Below, one piece after another: positions 33,432 through 42,103 of a DNA stretch of 64,000 bases (position 1 is its first letter; each line of letters begins with the position of its first letter). The notes below the pieces were generated by a model that was not told the DNA's origin, ran no database searches, and saw only the letters and a list, made by a program, of their open reading frames with translations. This DNA is from Candidatus Krumholzibacteriota bacterium (GTDB taxonomy: Bacteria > Krumholzibacteriota > Krumholzibacteriia > JAJRXK01), in assembly GCA_029262065.1 (NCBI GenBank), contig JAJDAC010000014.1:124001-188000 (forward strand), given 5' to 3'. Position numbers and translations under genes: made by a program.

Positions 33432-34529
33432 TTGAATTCTGCTTCGCACACGCAGGAGCTTGAGCGACTGCTCGAGCGGTTCCGGGCCAATCCGGAGGGC
33501 CGCATCTTTGCGCCTCTGGCCGACTGCTACCGAAAGATGGAGCGCTTCGAGGAAGCGCTGGAAGTGTGCGCGTCAGGCCTGGCTCGTCACCCGCGCTATA
33601 CCAGCGCCCGTGTCATCCTGGGCAAGATCCATCGCGACCAGGGGCAGGATGGGCCGGCTCGGGCGGCGTTCGCCGAGGTGCTGGACATCGACCCCGACAA
33701 CATGGTTGCGCTGCGGTACATGGCCGGCGACGCCGGGCTGCGGGGCGCGCACGACCAGGCGTTGAAGTACTGGCAGCAGATTCTCGCGCTCGATCCCAGC
33801 GACACGCAGGCCGAGGACGAATTGGAAGCGCTCCAGAAAGCGGCCGCCGCGGCCGAGGGGCCAGAGGTCCAAGCAGCGCCCGTCGAACCCGAGCCCGTTG
33901 TCGACGCCAAGACGACCCAAGCCGAAACGGCGCCAGCGGCCGAAACCGCCAGCGAACCCACGGCCAAGGAACCGGCGGCGTCCGAAGAGCGAAACCCGAC
34001 TGAAAGCCCACGGGCTGATGCGACCGACGCCGGAAGTGCATCGCGGGTGCAGGCCAGCTCGTTCGCGACGATGACATTGGCGGACATCTACTACGAACAG
34101 GGATTCAAGACGAAGGCGCTGGAGATCTACCGACAGATCCTGGCCACGGTTCCTGACGATCCCGATGTCAAAGCGCGCGTCGCCCGCATTGAATCGGACA
34201 TGGCGTCCATCGCCAATCGGGTCCAGCCGACCGAGGTGGCAAGCGTGGAGGAGTTGGAGCGGCCGATGGCCGAAGAGCCCAACGTCGTGAAACCGCCCAC
34301 GCCGGCCAAGCCGGCCGCTTCGTCCAAGCCGGCGAAGCCGGCCGCCAAACCGGTTTCGAAGAAAGCTGCCCCGAGTGTGCTCAGCGCGGGCTTTGCCAAG
34401 GAAGCAGATCCACCCACCCCTTCCCGGACAGACGTAACGAGGTCACCGATTGATCCGATCGACGCCGAGAGGGAGGACTTCGACCATTTCAAGTCCTGGT
34501 TGGGCCGGATGAAGGCTCGCCCCGTCTGA
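33432..34529 (+). CDS. TPR-repeat protein with disordered middle region
   Basis: A 365-residue protein with no signal peptide, so probably cytoplasmic. Residues about 7-135 form three or four tetratricopeptide repeats (FAPLADCYRKMERFEEALEV, then ARAAFAEVLDIDPDN). A low-complexity stretch rich in Ala, Glu, Pro and Thr follows (about 140-205). Another TPR-like helix pair comes next (TLADIYYEQGFKTKALEIY, near 218), then a Lys/Pro/Ala-rich region. A short conserved-looking C-terminus, DFDHFKSWLGRMKA, ends it. It starts with TTG at 33432 after AAGGCAGG. Function unknown; TPR parts usually bind other proteins. Confidence 0.8.
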   Translation: MNSASHTQELERLLERFRANPEGRIFAPLADCYRKMERFEEALEVCASGLARHPRYTSARVILGKIHRDQGQDGPARAAFAEVLDIDPDNMVALRYMAGDAGLRGAHDQALKYWQQILALDPSDTQAEDELEALQKAAAAAEGPEVQAAPVEPEPVVDAKTTQAETAPAAETASEPTAKEPAASEERNPTESPRADATDAGSASRVQASSFATMTLADIYYEQGFKTKALEIYRQILATVPDDPDVKARVARIESDMASIANRVQPTEVASVEELERPMAEEPNVVKPPTPAKPAASSKPAKPAAKPVSKKAAPSVLSAGFAKEADPPTPSRTDVTRSPIDPIDAEREDFDHFKSWLGRMKARPV

Positions 34530-34578
34530 GGAATCCGCTATCATGGGCCGCGACATGGGTCCTGAACGGGGAATCAAA

Positions 34579-35022
34579 ATGGCGTCGCCAACGGTGCTGG
34601 TCCTGCACGGTCCCAATCTCAACCTGCTTGGCCAACGTGAGCCTCAAGTGTATGGTAGCACGACGCTTGCGGAAGTCGATGCGGCGCTGGTGGCACGAGC
34701 GGGGAAGCTGGGCTGCGGGCTTACCAGTCTGCAATCGAATCATGAAGGCGAGTTGATCGATGCCATCCAGGGCGGCAGCGCCGATGGCTTTCTCATCAAC
34801 CCCGGCGGTTTTGGCCACACGAGCGTATCCTTGCGCGATGCGTTTCTCGCGGCCGATCGTCCCATGGTCGAGGTGCACTGCAGCAATACCGCGGCCCGCG
34901 AGGAATTTCGCCATCGGTCCCTGCTGACCGACATCGCGGTGGGATTGGTCATGGGATTCGGAGCCGACAGCTACGACCTGGGTCTGCGGGCCCTCGTGAA
35001 GCATTTGCGCGCGGCGCACTGA
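34579..35022 (+). CDS. aroQ: 3-dehydroquinate dehydratase, type II
   Basis: Dehydrates 3-dehydroquinate to 3-dehydroshikimate. The 147-residue protein opens VLVLHGPNLNLLGQREPQVYG, the type II signature with the flexible loop arginine. QSNHEGELIDAIQ follows near residue 50, then LINPGGFGHTSVSLRDA and VEVHCSNTAAREEFRHRS, which carries active-site residues. Length equals the family's usual 145. The ATG at 34579 has GGGGAA just upstream; the ATG at 34543 would add 12 unusual residues. It precedes efp and accB, an order also known in Bacillus. Confidence 0.94.
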   Translation: MASPTVLVLHGPNLNLLGQREPQVYGSTTLAEVDAALVARAGKLGCGLTSLQSNHEGELIDAIQGGSADGFLINPGGFGHTSVSLRDAFLAADRPMVEVHCSNTAAREEFRHRSLLTDIAVGLVMGFGADSYDLGLRALVKHLRAAH

Positions 35023-35056
35023 TCAGAATCGGGCAGGAGAAAGGGAAACAGCGGCA

Positions 35057-35614
35057 ATGGCATCTACCAGCGATTTCTCCAACGGAATGGTCATCGAGTT
35101 CGACGGCGGGCTGATGACCATCGTGGAGTTCCAACACGTGAAGCCCGGCAAGGGTGGAGCGTTCGTTCGCACGAAACTCAAGAACGTTGAGACCGGGCGC
35201 GTGCTCGACAAGACGTTTCGCGCCGGCGAGAAGGTCACCGAAGTGCGGCTCGAAAGCCGGAAGTTTCAGTACCTGTACAAAGATGGCGATCTCTACTACT
35301 TCATGAACAACGAGACCTTCGAGCAGATTCCCATCAACAAGGAACGGCTGACCGACGGCCTTCCCTACTTGAAGGAGAATGACGAGGTCGATCTACTACT
35401 GCGCGACGACAAACCCATCATGGTCGAGGTGCCGAACTTCGTGGAGTTGAAGGTGACCCAGACCGACCCTGGCCTGCGCGGTGATACGGCGCAGGGTGGA
35501 AGCAAGCCGGCGACGACCGAGACCGGCCTCGTAGTAACAGTTCCGCTCTTTCTTGAAGAGGGCGAGACGATTCGCGTGGATACCCGCACTGGCAAGTACG
35601 TGACCCGGGTCTGA
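35057..35614 (+). CDS. efp: Elongation factor P
   Basis: Relieves ribosome stalling at polyproline. The 185-residue protein has three beta-barrel domains. Domain I contains [17 protein letters not shown]; the lysine in the PGKGGA tip (near residue 33) is the residue modified in many bacteria. Domain III ends [20 protein letters not shown] and GKYVTRV, the classic EF-P C-terminus. No modification enzyme gene (epmA, epmB, earP) is nearby. GGCAGGAGAAAGG precedes the ATG at 35057. It is followed after 11 bases by accB. Confidence 0.96.
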   Translation: MASTSDFSNGMVIEFDGGLMTIVEFQHVKPGKGGAFVRTKLKNVETGRVLDKTFRAGEKVTEVRLESRKFQYLYKDGDLYYFMNNETFEQIPINKERLTDGLPYLKENDEVDLLLRDDKPIMVEVPNFVELKVTQTDPGLRGDTAQGGSKPATTETGLVVTVPLFLEEGETIRVDTRTGKYVTRV

Positions 35615-35625
35615 AGGAGAGCTTC

Positions 35626-36096
35626 ATGGAACTGGACAAGATCCGGGAACTGGTACAACTCGTGGAAGACAGTCAAATCCAGGAACTGGAGCTGTCCAAT
35701 CGCGGCGAGACGATCCGGATTTCCAAGACCGGGGGAGCCCATGTGGCGGCACCGGGACCTCAACCGGTCCCGGTCGTGGCCAGCCCCGCGCCGGCCGCGG
35801 CGACGCCCGCTCCGGCGGCCGCGCCCGCCGGCAACGCGCCGCGTGGCGACAACCTGAAGGACATCTCCAGCCCCATGGTGGGCACCTTCTACCGCTCCGC
35901 GTCGCCAGATTCGGAAGCCTTCGTGCGCGTGGGAGACCGGGTCGAGAAGGGTGACGTGGTGTGCATCATCGAGGCCATGAAGGTGATGAATGAGATCGAG
36001 GCTGAGGTCGGGGGGGTTGTGCGTGAGATCACGGTCGAGAACGCCCAGCCGGTCGAGTTTGGCCAGCCCCTGTTTCTCGTGGATGTAGGCGGCTGA
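35626..36096 (+). CDS. accB: Biotin carboxyl carrier protein of acetyl-CoA carboxylase
   Basis: Carries biotin between the carboxylase and transferase centres of acetyl-CoA carboxylase. The 156-residue protein has an N-terminal segment typical of AccB ([20 protein letters not shown]). An Ala/Pro linker (about 42-72) follows, then the biotinyl domain with the modified lysine in [15 protein letters not shown] near residue 122, and the thumb region. AAGGAGAG lies before the ATG. A terminator follows, then pilT, and accC comes only after that. Confidence 0.95.
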   Translation: MELDKIRELVQLVEDSQIQELELSNRGETIRISKTGGAHVAAPGPQPVPVVASPAPAAATPAPAAAPAGNAPRGDNLKDISSPMVGTFYRSASPDSEAFVRVGDRVEKGDVVCIIEAMKVMNEIEAEVGGVVREITVENAQPVEFGQPLFLVDVGG

Positions 36097-36131
36097 CCCC
36101 TCCCGGCGATCAAAACCTGCGGCATTACCTC

Positions 36132-36166
36132 GCGGCGGTCCGGATTGGACCGCCGCTTGCTTTTTT
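36132..36166 (+). terminator. Rho-independent terminator after accB
   Basis: GCGGCGGTCC (36132-36141) pairs perfectly with GGACCGCCGC (36147-36156) around a GGATT loop, followed by TTGCTTTTTT (36157-36166). It lies 36 bases after accB and should end the aroQ-efp-accB transcript, separating it from pilT and accC. Confidence 0.9.
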
Positions 36167-36278
36167 CCGGTGCGTTGCTCCCGCTCCGGTGAGCACGAGA
36201 AAGCATGCACCCCAACGCGAAACCGTTGGGAGCAGCTGGGCCCAAGGCGCGGCAGGACCTCAACGCAGGAAGAGATTC

Positions 36279-37433
36279 GTGTCTCTCAAGATCAAATCCA
36301 TTCTTCAACGAATGATCGAACTCGAGGCCTCCGACCTTCATGTGAAAGTGGGCGTCCCGCCTACCGCACGTATCCATGGACACCTGGAACCGCTGGAGTT
36401 TCCCGCGCCGTCACCCAAGGACATGGCCCACATGGTCGAGCACATGCTCACCGAGGCCCAACGCGAGATCTTCGAGACCACGCGTGAGGTCGATTTCGCC
36501 TTCGGCGTGCCGGGTCTGGCCCGCTTTCGCGCCAACTTCTACGTGCAGCGTGGCTCGGTCGCCATGGTGTTTCGTCACGTTCCGGTGGAGATCAAGCCGC
36601 TCGAAGAGCTGGGCGTGCCTCAGGTGGTGCGTGAGTTGGCGTTGAAGCCGCGTGGGTTGGTGCTCGTGACCGGTACGGTGGGTTCAGGTAAGTCGACGAC
36701 CCTGGCCGGCATGATCGACGCCATCAACACCGAAACGGCCGGCAATGTCATCACGATCGAAGACCCTATCGAGTTCCTGCACCGTGACAAACACTGCCTG
36801 GTAAACCAGCGCGAAGTAAGCACCGACACGGCCAGCTTCCTCGAAGCGCTGCGTCACGTGTTGCGTCAGGACCCCGATGTCATCCTGATCGGTGAGATCC
36901 GTGATTCTGAAACCATGAAAACCGCGCTCACGGCGGCGGACACGGGGCACATGGTGTTCAGTACGTTGCATACGATCGACACCACGCAGACCATCCAGCG
37001 CATCATCAGTTTCTTCCCGCCGCACCAGCACCAGGAAATCCGTTACCTGCTGTCGAATACCCTACGCGGTATCATCAGCCAGCGCCTGATTCCCGACATC
37101 ACCGGCAACGCTCGCGTACCGGCGGTGGAGGTCATGGTGAATACCTCGACCATCCAGGAATATATCCGCGACGCCACGAAGACCCACCTCATCTCCGATG
37201 CGGTGCAGGAGGGGTTTGTGGCCTACGGCATGCAGTCGTTCGACCAGTCCCTGATGGCGCTGTTCAAGACCGGCAAGATCTCGCTGGAAGAGGCGTTGAG
37301 AGCGTCCAGCAACCCCCATGAGTTCAGCTTGCGAATCAAGGGTATCCAGTCGGCCAGCGACACGTCGTGGGACCGCTTCGAGACCTCGTCCGAAGAGCCG
37401 GCGGACACTTCGGGCGATTTCGTGAAATTGTAA
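36279..37433 (+). CDS. pilT: PilT/PilU-family pilus retraction ATPase
   Basis: Hexameric cytoplasmic ATPase that depolymerises type IV pili. The 384-residue protein has the PAS-like N-terminal domain (ASDLHVKVGVPPTARIHG). The Walker A GTVGSGKSTT is near residue 138, followed by the Asp box DPDVILIGEIRD, the His box HMVFSTLHT and the C-terminal LISDAVQEGFVAYGMQSFD. The AIRNLIRE motif of classical PilT is not evident, so it may be PilT-like or PilU-like. The GTG at 36279 is preferred: CAGGAAGAG precedes it and the family starts near there. It sits apart from pilMNOPQ, between accB and accC. Confidence 0.92.
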   Translation: MSLKIKSILQRMIELEASDLHVKVGVPPTARIHGHLEPLEFPAPSPKDMAHMVEHMLTEAQREIFETTREVDFAFGVPGLARFRANFYVQRGSVAMVFRHVPVEIKPLEELGVPQVVRELALKPRGLVLVTGTVGSGKSTTLAGMIDAINTETAGNVITIEDPIEFLHRDKHCLVNQREVSTDTASFLEALRHVLRQDPDVILIGEIRDSETMKTALTAADTGHMVFSTLHTIDTTQTIQRIISFFPPHQHQEIRYLLSNTLRGIISQRLIPDITGNARVPAVEVMVNTSTIQEYIRDATKTHLISDAVQEGFVAYGMQSFDQSLMALFKTGKISLEEALRASSNPHEFSLRIKGIQSASDTSWDRFETSSEEPADTSGDFVKL

Positions 37434-37462
37434 AGCGCGGAGGTTGCGGGGCTTGCCCGCAT

Positions 37463-37495
37463 GCGGCATTCTGATGCCGCCCCGTCAGGCCGGGG
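37463..37495 (+). other. Two adjacent hairpins in the pilT-accC gap
   Basis: GCGGCAT (37463-37469) pairs with ATGCCGC (37474-37480), and CCCCG (37480-37484) can pair with CGGGG (37491-37495). No T-run follows, so this is not a clear intrinsic terminator. It may be a weak terminator or a leader structure for accC. The rest of the 126-base gap shows no obvious promoter. Confidence 0.4.
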
Positions 37496-37559
37496 CCATT
37501 GGTCGGTCGGGCGACGAGGCTCGATTGGCCCGGGTTCTCAGCCGGGGGTGCCGATCCGA

Positions 37560-38933
37560 ATGATTCGCAAAGTTCTGGTCGCGAACCGCGGCGAGATCGC
37601 CCTTCGCATCATGCGGGCCTGCCGCGAGATTGGCGTGGCCACCGTGGCCGTGCACTCGACGGCCGACGCCGACGCCCTCCACGTGAAATTCGCCGACGAA
37701 TCGGTCTGCGTGGGTCCGCAACTGGCGGCGCACAGCTATCTGAACGTCTCCCGCATCGTTTCGGCGGCCGAGATCACCGGCGCCGACGCCATCCATCCGG
37801 GCTACGGATTCCTGGCCGAAAACGCTGAATTCGCTGAGATCGTCCAGGCCTGCGACATGACCTGGATCGGGCCGTCCCCGGCCATCATCCGCAGCATGGG
37901 TGACAAGAACACCGCGCGCCAAACGGCAATGGCGGCGGGGGTGCCCGTGGTGCCGGGCAGCGACGGCCTCCTGGCCACCGCGGACGAAGCGGCCCGGGTC
38001 GCGGCCGGCATGGGATATCCCGTGATGGTAAAGGCGACGGCGGGCGGGGGAGGCAAGGGCATGCGCCCGGCGCACAACGAAGAAGAGCTGCGCATGGCTT
38101 TCGTGACCGCATCGGCCGAGGCTGAGGCCGCGTTCAAGAACGGTGCGCTGTACCTCGAGAAGCTCGTGGAACGTCCGCGGCACGTGGAGTTTCAGGTCTT
38201 GGGGGATCAGTACGGCAATGTCGTACATCTGGGCGAACGCGATTGTTCGGTTCAGCGTCGTCACCAGAAACTGATCGAAGAGGCTCCTTCGCCCGCGGTC
38301 ACCCCGGACCTGCGTGCTCGCATGGGCGGAGCGGCCATCAAGCTGTGTAAGGCGGTGAACTACACGTCGGCCGGGACGGTCGAGTTTCTGTTGGCCGCCA
38401 ATGGCGATTTCTACTTCATGGAGATGAACACGCGCATCCAGGTGGAGCATCCCGTTACCGAAATGGTCACGGGCATCGATCTGGTGAAACAGCAGATTCT
38501 CATCGCTGGCGGTGCGGCGCTCGAATTGAACCAAGATCAGTTGCAGTTGCGGGGCCACGCAATCGAGTGTCGTATCAACGCGGAGGACCCGGCTCGCAAC
38601 TTCGCGCCCTGTCCCGGGCGCATTCTCGCGTTTCATCCACCCGGCGGGCCGGGCGTTCGGTTGGACACCCATATCTACACCGACTACGTGGTGGGCCCGC
38701 ACTACGACTCGCTGTTGGCCAAGCTCATCTGCCACGGCAAGGACCGCGACGAGGCGTTGGCCCGAATGCGTCGCGCGTTGAGCGAAATGGTGATCGAGGG
38801 GATCCCCACCGTCATCCCGTTTCACCTGCAGGTGCTCGACGATCCGGTCTTTCGCAGAGGCGAGGCAACCACCCATTACCTCGAGGACCGCATGGGTGAC
38901 CTGCGCGAGGCGATGGCAGGCACGCAGGCCTGA
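37560..38933 (+). CDS. accC: Biotin carboxylase subunit of acetyl-CoA carboxylase
   Basis: ATP-dependent carboxylation of biotin on AccB. The 457-residue protein begins [19 protein letters not shown] and has [16 protein letters not shown] near residue 78. The ATP-grasp glycine loop is [14 protein letters not shown] near 157, then [19 protein letters not shown] and [18 protein letters not shown], with the catalytic lysine/arginine set, follow. The C-terminal domain with ECRINAEDP is complete. The ATG at 37560 matches the family start. accA and accD are not in the window. Confidence 0.95.
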   Translation: MIRKVLVANRGEIALRIMRACREIGVATVAVHSTADADALHVKFADESVCVGPQLAAHSYLNVSRIVSAAEITGADAIHPGYGFLAENAEFAEIVQACDMTWIGPSPAIIRSMGDKNTARQTAMAAGVPVVPGSDGLLATADEAARVAAGMGYPVMVKATAGGGGKGMRPAHNEEELRMAFVTASAEAEAAFKNGALYLEKLVERPRHVEFQVLGDQYGNVVHLGERDCSVQRRHQKLIEEAPSPAVTPDLRARMGGAAIKLCKAVNYTSAGTVEFLLAANGDFYFMEMNTRIQVEHPVTEMVTGIDLVKQQILIAGGAALELNQDQLQLRGHAIECRINAEDPARNFAPCPGRILAFHPPGGPGVRLDTHIYTDYVVGPHYDSLLAKLICHGKDRDEALARMRRALSEMVIEGIPTVIPFHLQVLDDPVFRRGEATTHYLEDRMGDLREAMAGTQA

Positions 38934-38943
38934 CGGCCGCCCC

Positions 38944-39588
38944 GTGTCGATTCCCCCGTACAGACTGTTTTCGGTTCGTCCGTGCTTGTACGTCATCCTG
39001 GACGCTGGCCTGGTCGGACCTCAGGCGATGCCCAGGGAGGGCAGGGCCTTGCTCGACGCGGGCATCGATGCCCTCCAGATAAGGGCCAAACGGATCCGGG
39101 CCGGCGAGATGCTGGCCATTGTCGAGGATCTACTGCCCGCGTGTCGCCGGGCCGGGGTGCCATTGATCGTCAACGATCGAGTCGACGTAGCCTGGATGGC
39201 GCAGGCCGACGGCGTGCACCTGGGGGCAAACGACCTGCGCCCGTCCGATGCCCGGTCGCTCCTGGGAGAGCACGCGATCATCGGCTGCACCGCCCATACC
39301 GCCCAGGAACTGGCCTCAATCGGGGACCAGGCCGATTACGTGGGCTACGGGGCGGTTTTTCCCACCTCCACCCGGGCGGGGTCGGAAGTATGCGGTCTCT
39401 CGGCGTTGACCCGTGCGGCGGCCGCAACTACACTGCCGCTGATTGCGATCGGGGGATTGAATTCGACCAACGTCCCCCAGCTTCGTGGGTCCGGCGTGGC
39501 CGGCATCGCCGTGGCTTCGGCCGTAACCCCCGTTCACCAGCACCCTGACTCCATCGTCGGTCTTCGGGCCGCCATGGCGCACTGGTAA
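38944..39588 (+). CDS. Thiamine-phosphate synthase family protein (ThiE/TenI type)
   Basis: TIM-barrel protein of the ThiE/TenI family. ThiE joins the pyrimidine and thiazole parts of thiamine. The 214-residue product has LYVILDAGL near residue 17, ALQIRAKRIRAGEML, VNDRVDVAWMAQADGVHLG and ADYVGYGAVFPTSTRAGS, then LPLIAIGGLNSTNV. Several ThiE positions differ: GAND replaces the usual GQxD, GCTAH replaces the GxSxH diphosphate site, and GYGA replaces GxGP. ThiE activity is therefore probable but not certain, and a TenI-like role is possible. GTG start ten bases after accC. No other thiamine gene or TPP riboswitch is nearby. Confidence 0.75.
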   Translation: MSIPPYRLFSVRPCLYVILDAGLVGPQAMPREGRALLDAGIDALQIRAKRIRAGEMLAIVEDLLPACRRAGVPLIVNDRVDVAWMAQADGVHLGANDLRPSDARSLLGEHAIIGCTAHTAQELASIGDQADYVGYGAVFPTSTRAGSEVCGLSALTRAAAATTLPLIAIGGLNSTNVPQLRGSGVAGIAVASAVTPVHQHPDSIVGLRAAMAHW

Positions 39589-39626
39589 CCCCGATCCCTC
39601 GCCCCGCAGACGAAGGTTCGCCGTTG

Positions 39627-42071
39627 ATGCGGAGACACCGAACCGTGGACCTGGCCTTGGCTGGGTTCCTTTCGCTGTACCTTTTTGCTGTTTCCCTGAC
39701 GCTCACCGCGCAGCCCCAGATCTCGTTGTCCGAGGCCGTGGCGTGGCGCGCCCAATCCACCGCGCCCGGTGGTCCGGTGGGGGACATTCTCGCCCGCGTC
39801 AGCCTTTGGTCGCTGGGCCCGTGGTTGCGCTGGCTGGTGCCGGCATTGCCGCTGTTGTGGCTGCTGGCGCGTTCGCGTGGCCGACGTTGGTGGTGGCTGG
39901 GCGTGGCCGTGGTGGCCAGCGTGGCGGGCCTGCTCGGCCACGAAGAGATGATTCGTCTGGGCATCCCGACCGGTAGCGGCGGTGTCTTCGGTCGGTCGCT
40001 GGAAAACCTGGTGGCCGCGTTGGTGGGACCGTTCGGTAGCTTCCTGGTGTTCGCGGGACTCTGCAGCTACTTCCCCCTGCGTCGCCTGCCACCCATCTAC
40101 TTTCCATTGCCGGCCTATGACCGCTGGTCGGCCCCGGTGAGAGAGAGGTTTGCCCCGCTGGTGGCCAGCCTGGGGCGAGGTGTGCTGGACCTGGGCGGGC
40201 GCGTCGGTGATGCGCTGTCGCCTGGCCGCCTGTGGAGCGTTCTGCCGCGGCCGAGTTCCAGCAAGGAAGACTCGGCTGAGCCGGTGGAGTTGTTGATCGA
40301 CGTGGCCGAGAGCCCACTTCGTCGTCGCAAGCGATCCAAGCCGATCGAAGAGGAAGTTCCCGAAGAGACCTGGGACGAAGCCGAGGAAGAAGACGTCGAG
40401 GATGACGACGGTGAGTACGAGTACGAGGAAGAAGAGTACGAGGACGAGGTCGACGACGAGTACGAAGAGGGTGAAGACGAGGACGAGTACGAGGACGAGG
40501 AGGACCTGGCCGACGAGGAGATCGCGGCCAGCGGCGCGGCCGGAGAGGAGTTTCGGCTGAGCCGCGACCCCACTGAACTGCTCGCCGAGCAGAAGCGGAA
40601 GTCCGCGCGACGTCCACGTGGGCGTCGCGGCAAGTTCGCGCTGCCGTCAATGGATCTGCTGGACGACGTGACCAAGGAAGAGCGTGGCTTCAGTCGCGAT
40701 GTTCTTCAGATGAAAGCGCGCCTGCTCATGGAGACGCTGGCGCACTACAACATCGAAGGCCGCATCAACGAAATCCGACCGGGGCCGGTGGTTACCACCT
40801 TTGAGTTCGAGCCCGCGCCCGGCGTGAAAGTGAGCTCTATCACCTCGCGTGCGGACGACCTGGCGCTGGCGATGCGAGCCACGCGAATTCGGATCGAGGC
40901 TCCGATTCCTGGCAAGGCCGCGGTGGGCATCGAGATCCCCAACCCGTATCCGCAAATGGTCACCCTGAAAGAAGTGCTTACCGCCGTGCCGGATGATCCG
41001 AAGGCGGCGCCGCTTTCGATTGCCCTGGGCAAGGACACCGAAGGGTCGGCCCACGTAGCTGACCTGGCCGACATGCCGCATCTGCTGGTGGCGGGCGCGA
41101 CCGGTAGTGGCAAGAGCGTGTGCGTGAATTCGTTTATCTGCAATCTGCTCTTGCGCAACGGTCCCGACCGCGTGCGCTTGCTGATGGTGGATCCCAAGAT
41201 GCTCGAGTTGTCGGTGTACAACGGGATTCCCCACCTGCTGCATCCGGTCATTACCGAGGCGCGCGAGGCGCTGAAGGCCGTGAAGTGGATGGTGGCCGAA
41301 ATGACCACGCGCTATTCGAAGTTGGCCAAGCACGGCGTGCGCAATATCAAGGACTACAACGAGAAGATCCTGGCCGGCAAAGTCATCGACGCAAAGACCC
41401 AGAAGAAGGTGAAAGAGCCGTTACCGTACTATGTTTTGATCATCGACGAGCTGGCGGACCTGATGATGACGCTGGGGCAGGACCTGGAAACGCCGATCGC
41501 CCGTCTGGCCCAGATGGCGCGCGCGGTGGGCATTCACCTGGTCCTGGCGACGCAACGGCCGTCGGTCAACGTGATCACAGGCATCATCAAGGCCAATTTC
41601 CCCAGTCGGATCGCGTTCCGGGTCGTGAGCAAGATCGACAGTCGAACGATCCTGGACACCGGCGGCGCCGAGCAGCTTCTGGGTAAAGGCGATATGTTAT
41701 TCTTGCTGGCCGGCAGCCCGCAGCCAGTCCGCGTGCACGGTGCCTTTCTGCGCATCGAAGAGTGCGAGCGCATCGTCGAGCACTGGAAGAAGTACAGCGG
41801 CGAAGAAGAAGCCCGACTCGAGTTGGAGGATGCCTCCGGCGGGATGGGCGGAAATCTGGGTGAGGACGAGCTATTGGACGAGGCGCGCCGCATGGTGGTG
41901 CTCAGCCAAACCGGTTCGACCTCGATGCTCCAGCGCCGACTTCGCGTGGGCTACACGCGGGCCGCGCGTCTGATGGACATGCTGGAGGAAGCCGGAGTCG
42001 TGGGCCCCTTCGAGGGAAGCAAGGCCCGCGAGGTATACATCAAGAAGGAAGAACTCGAGGCCGACGGCTGA
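39627..42071 (+). CDS. ftsK: DNA translocase FtsK/SpoIIIE
   Basis: Septum-anchored motor that pumps chromosome ends during division. The 814-residue protein has four N-terminal membrane helices (within about 8-155) and a linker with a 58-residue acidic block (241-298; 42 Asp or Glu). The motor has an alpha domain (MKARLLMETLAHYNIEGRI), Walker A in LLVAGATGSGKSVCVNS near 490, Walker B LIIDELADLMM near 608 and LATQRPSVNVITGIIKANFP. The C-terminal gamma winged helix (SMLQRRLRVGYTRAARLMDM) reads KOPS sequences. The ATG at 39627 follows GAAGG at ten bases. A TTG one codon earlier is possible. Confidence 0.95.
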   Translation: MRRHRTVDLALAGFLSLYLFAVSLTLTAQPQISLSEAVAWRAQSTAPGGPVGDILARVSLWSLGPWLRWLVPALPLLWLLARSRGRRWWWLGVAVVASVAGLLGHEEMIRLGIPTGSGGVFGRSLENLVAALVGPFGSFLVFAGLCSYFPLRRLPPIYFPLPAYDRWSAPVRERFAPLVASLGRGVLDLGGRVGDALSPGRLWSVLPRPSSSKEDSAEPVELLIDVAESPLRRRKRSKPIEEEVPEETWDEAEEEDVEDDDGEYEYEEEEYEDEVDDEYEEGEDEDEYEDEEDLADEEIAASGAAGEEFRLSRDPTELLAEQKRKSARRPRGRRGKFALPSMDLLDDVTKEERGFSRDVLQMKARLLMETLAHYNIEGRINEIRPGPVVTTFEFEPAPGVKVSSITSRADDLALAMRATRIRIEAPIPGKAAVGIEIPNPYPQMVTLKEVLTAVPDDPKAAPLSIALGKDTEGSAHVADLADMPHLLVAGATGSGKSVCVNSFICNLLLRNGPDRVRLLMVDPKMLELSVYNGIPHLLHPVITEAREALKAVKWMVAEMTTRYSKLAKHGVRNIKDYNEKILAGKVIDAKTQKKVKEPLPYYVLIIDELADLMMTLGQDLETPIARLAQMARAVGIHLVLATQRPSVNVITGIIKANFPSRIAFRVVSKIDSRTILDTGGAEQLLGKGDMLFLLAGSPQPVRVHGAFLRIEECERIVEHWKKYSGEEEARLELEDASGGMGGNLGEDELLDEARRMVVLSQTGSTSMLQRRLRVGYTRAARLMDMLEEAGVVGPFEGSKAREVYIKKEELEADG

Positions 42072-42103
42072 TAGTTCGCCAGAGCCAAGATCCTGGGACA
42101 CGC

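Noticed and set aside
36097-36278. A small gene or riboswitch between accB and pilT
   Set aside because: The gap holds the accB terminator and a short leader; in-frame extension upstream of the pilT GTG is Arg/Gln-rich and lacks family similarity.
37485-38996. 503-codon open frame on the - strand
   Set aside because: It is the antisense shadow of accC, a clear biotin carboxylase; no family features.
40347-40520. Acidic FtsK segment as a DNA microsatellite or assembly artefact
   Set aside because: The codons vary (gag/gaa, gac, tac) and the frame continues correctly into the motor domain, so it is coding.
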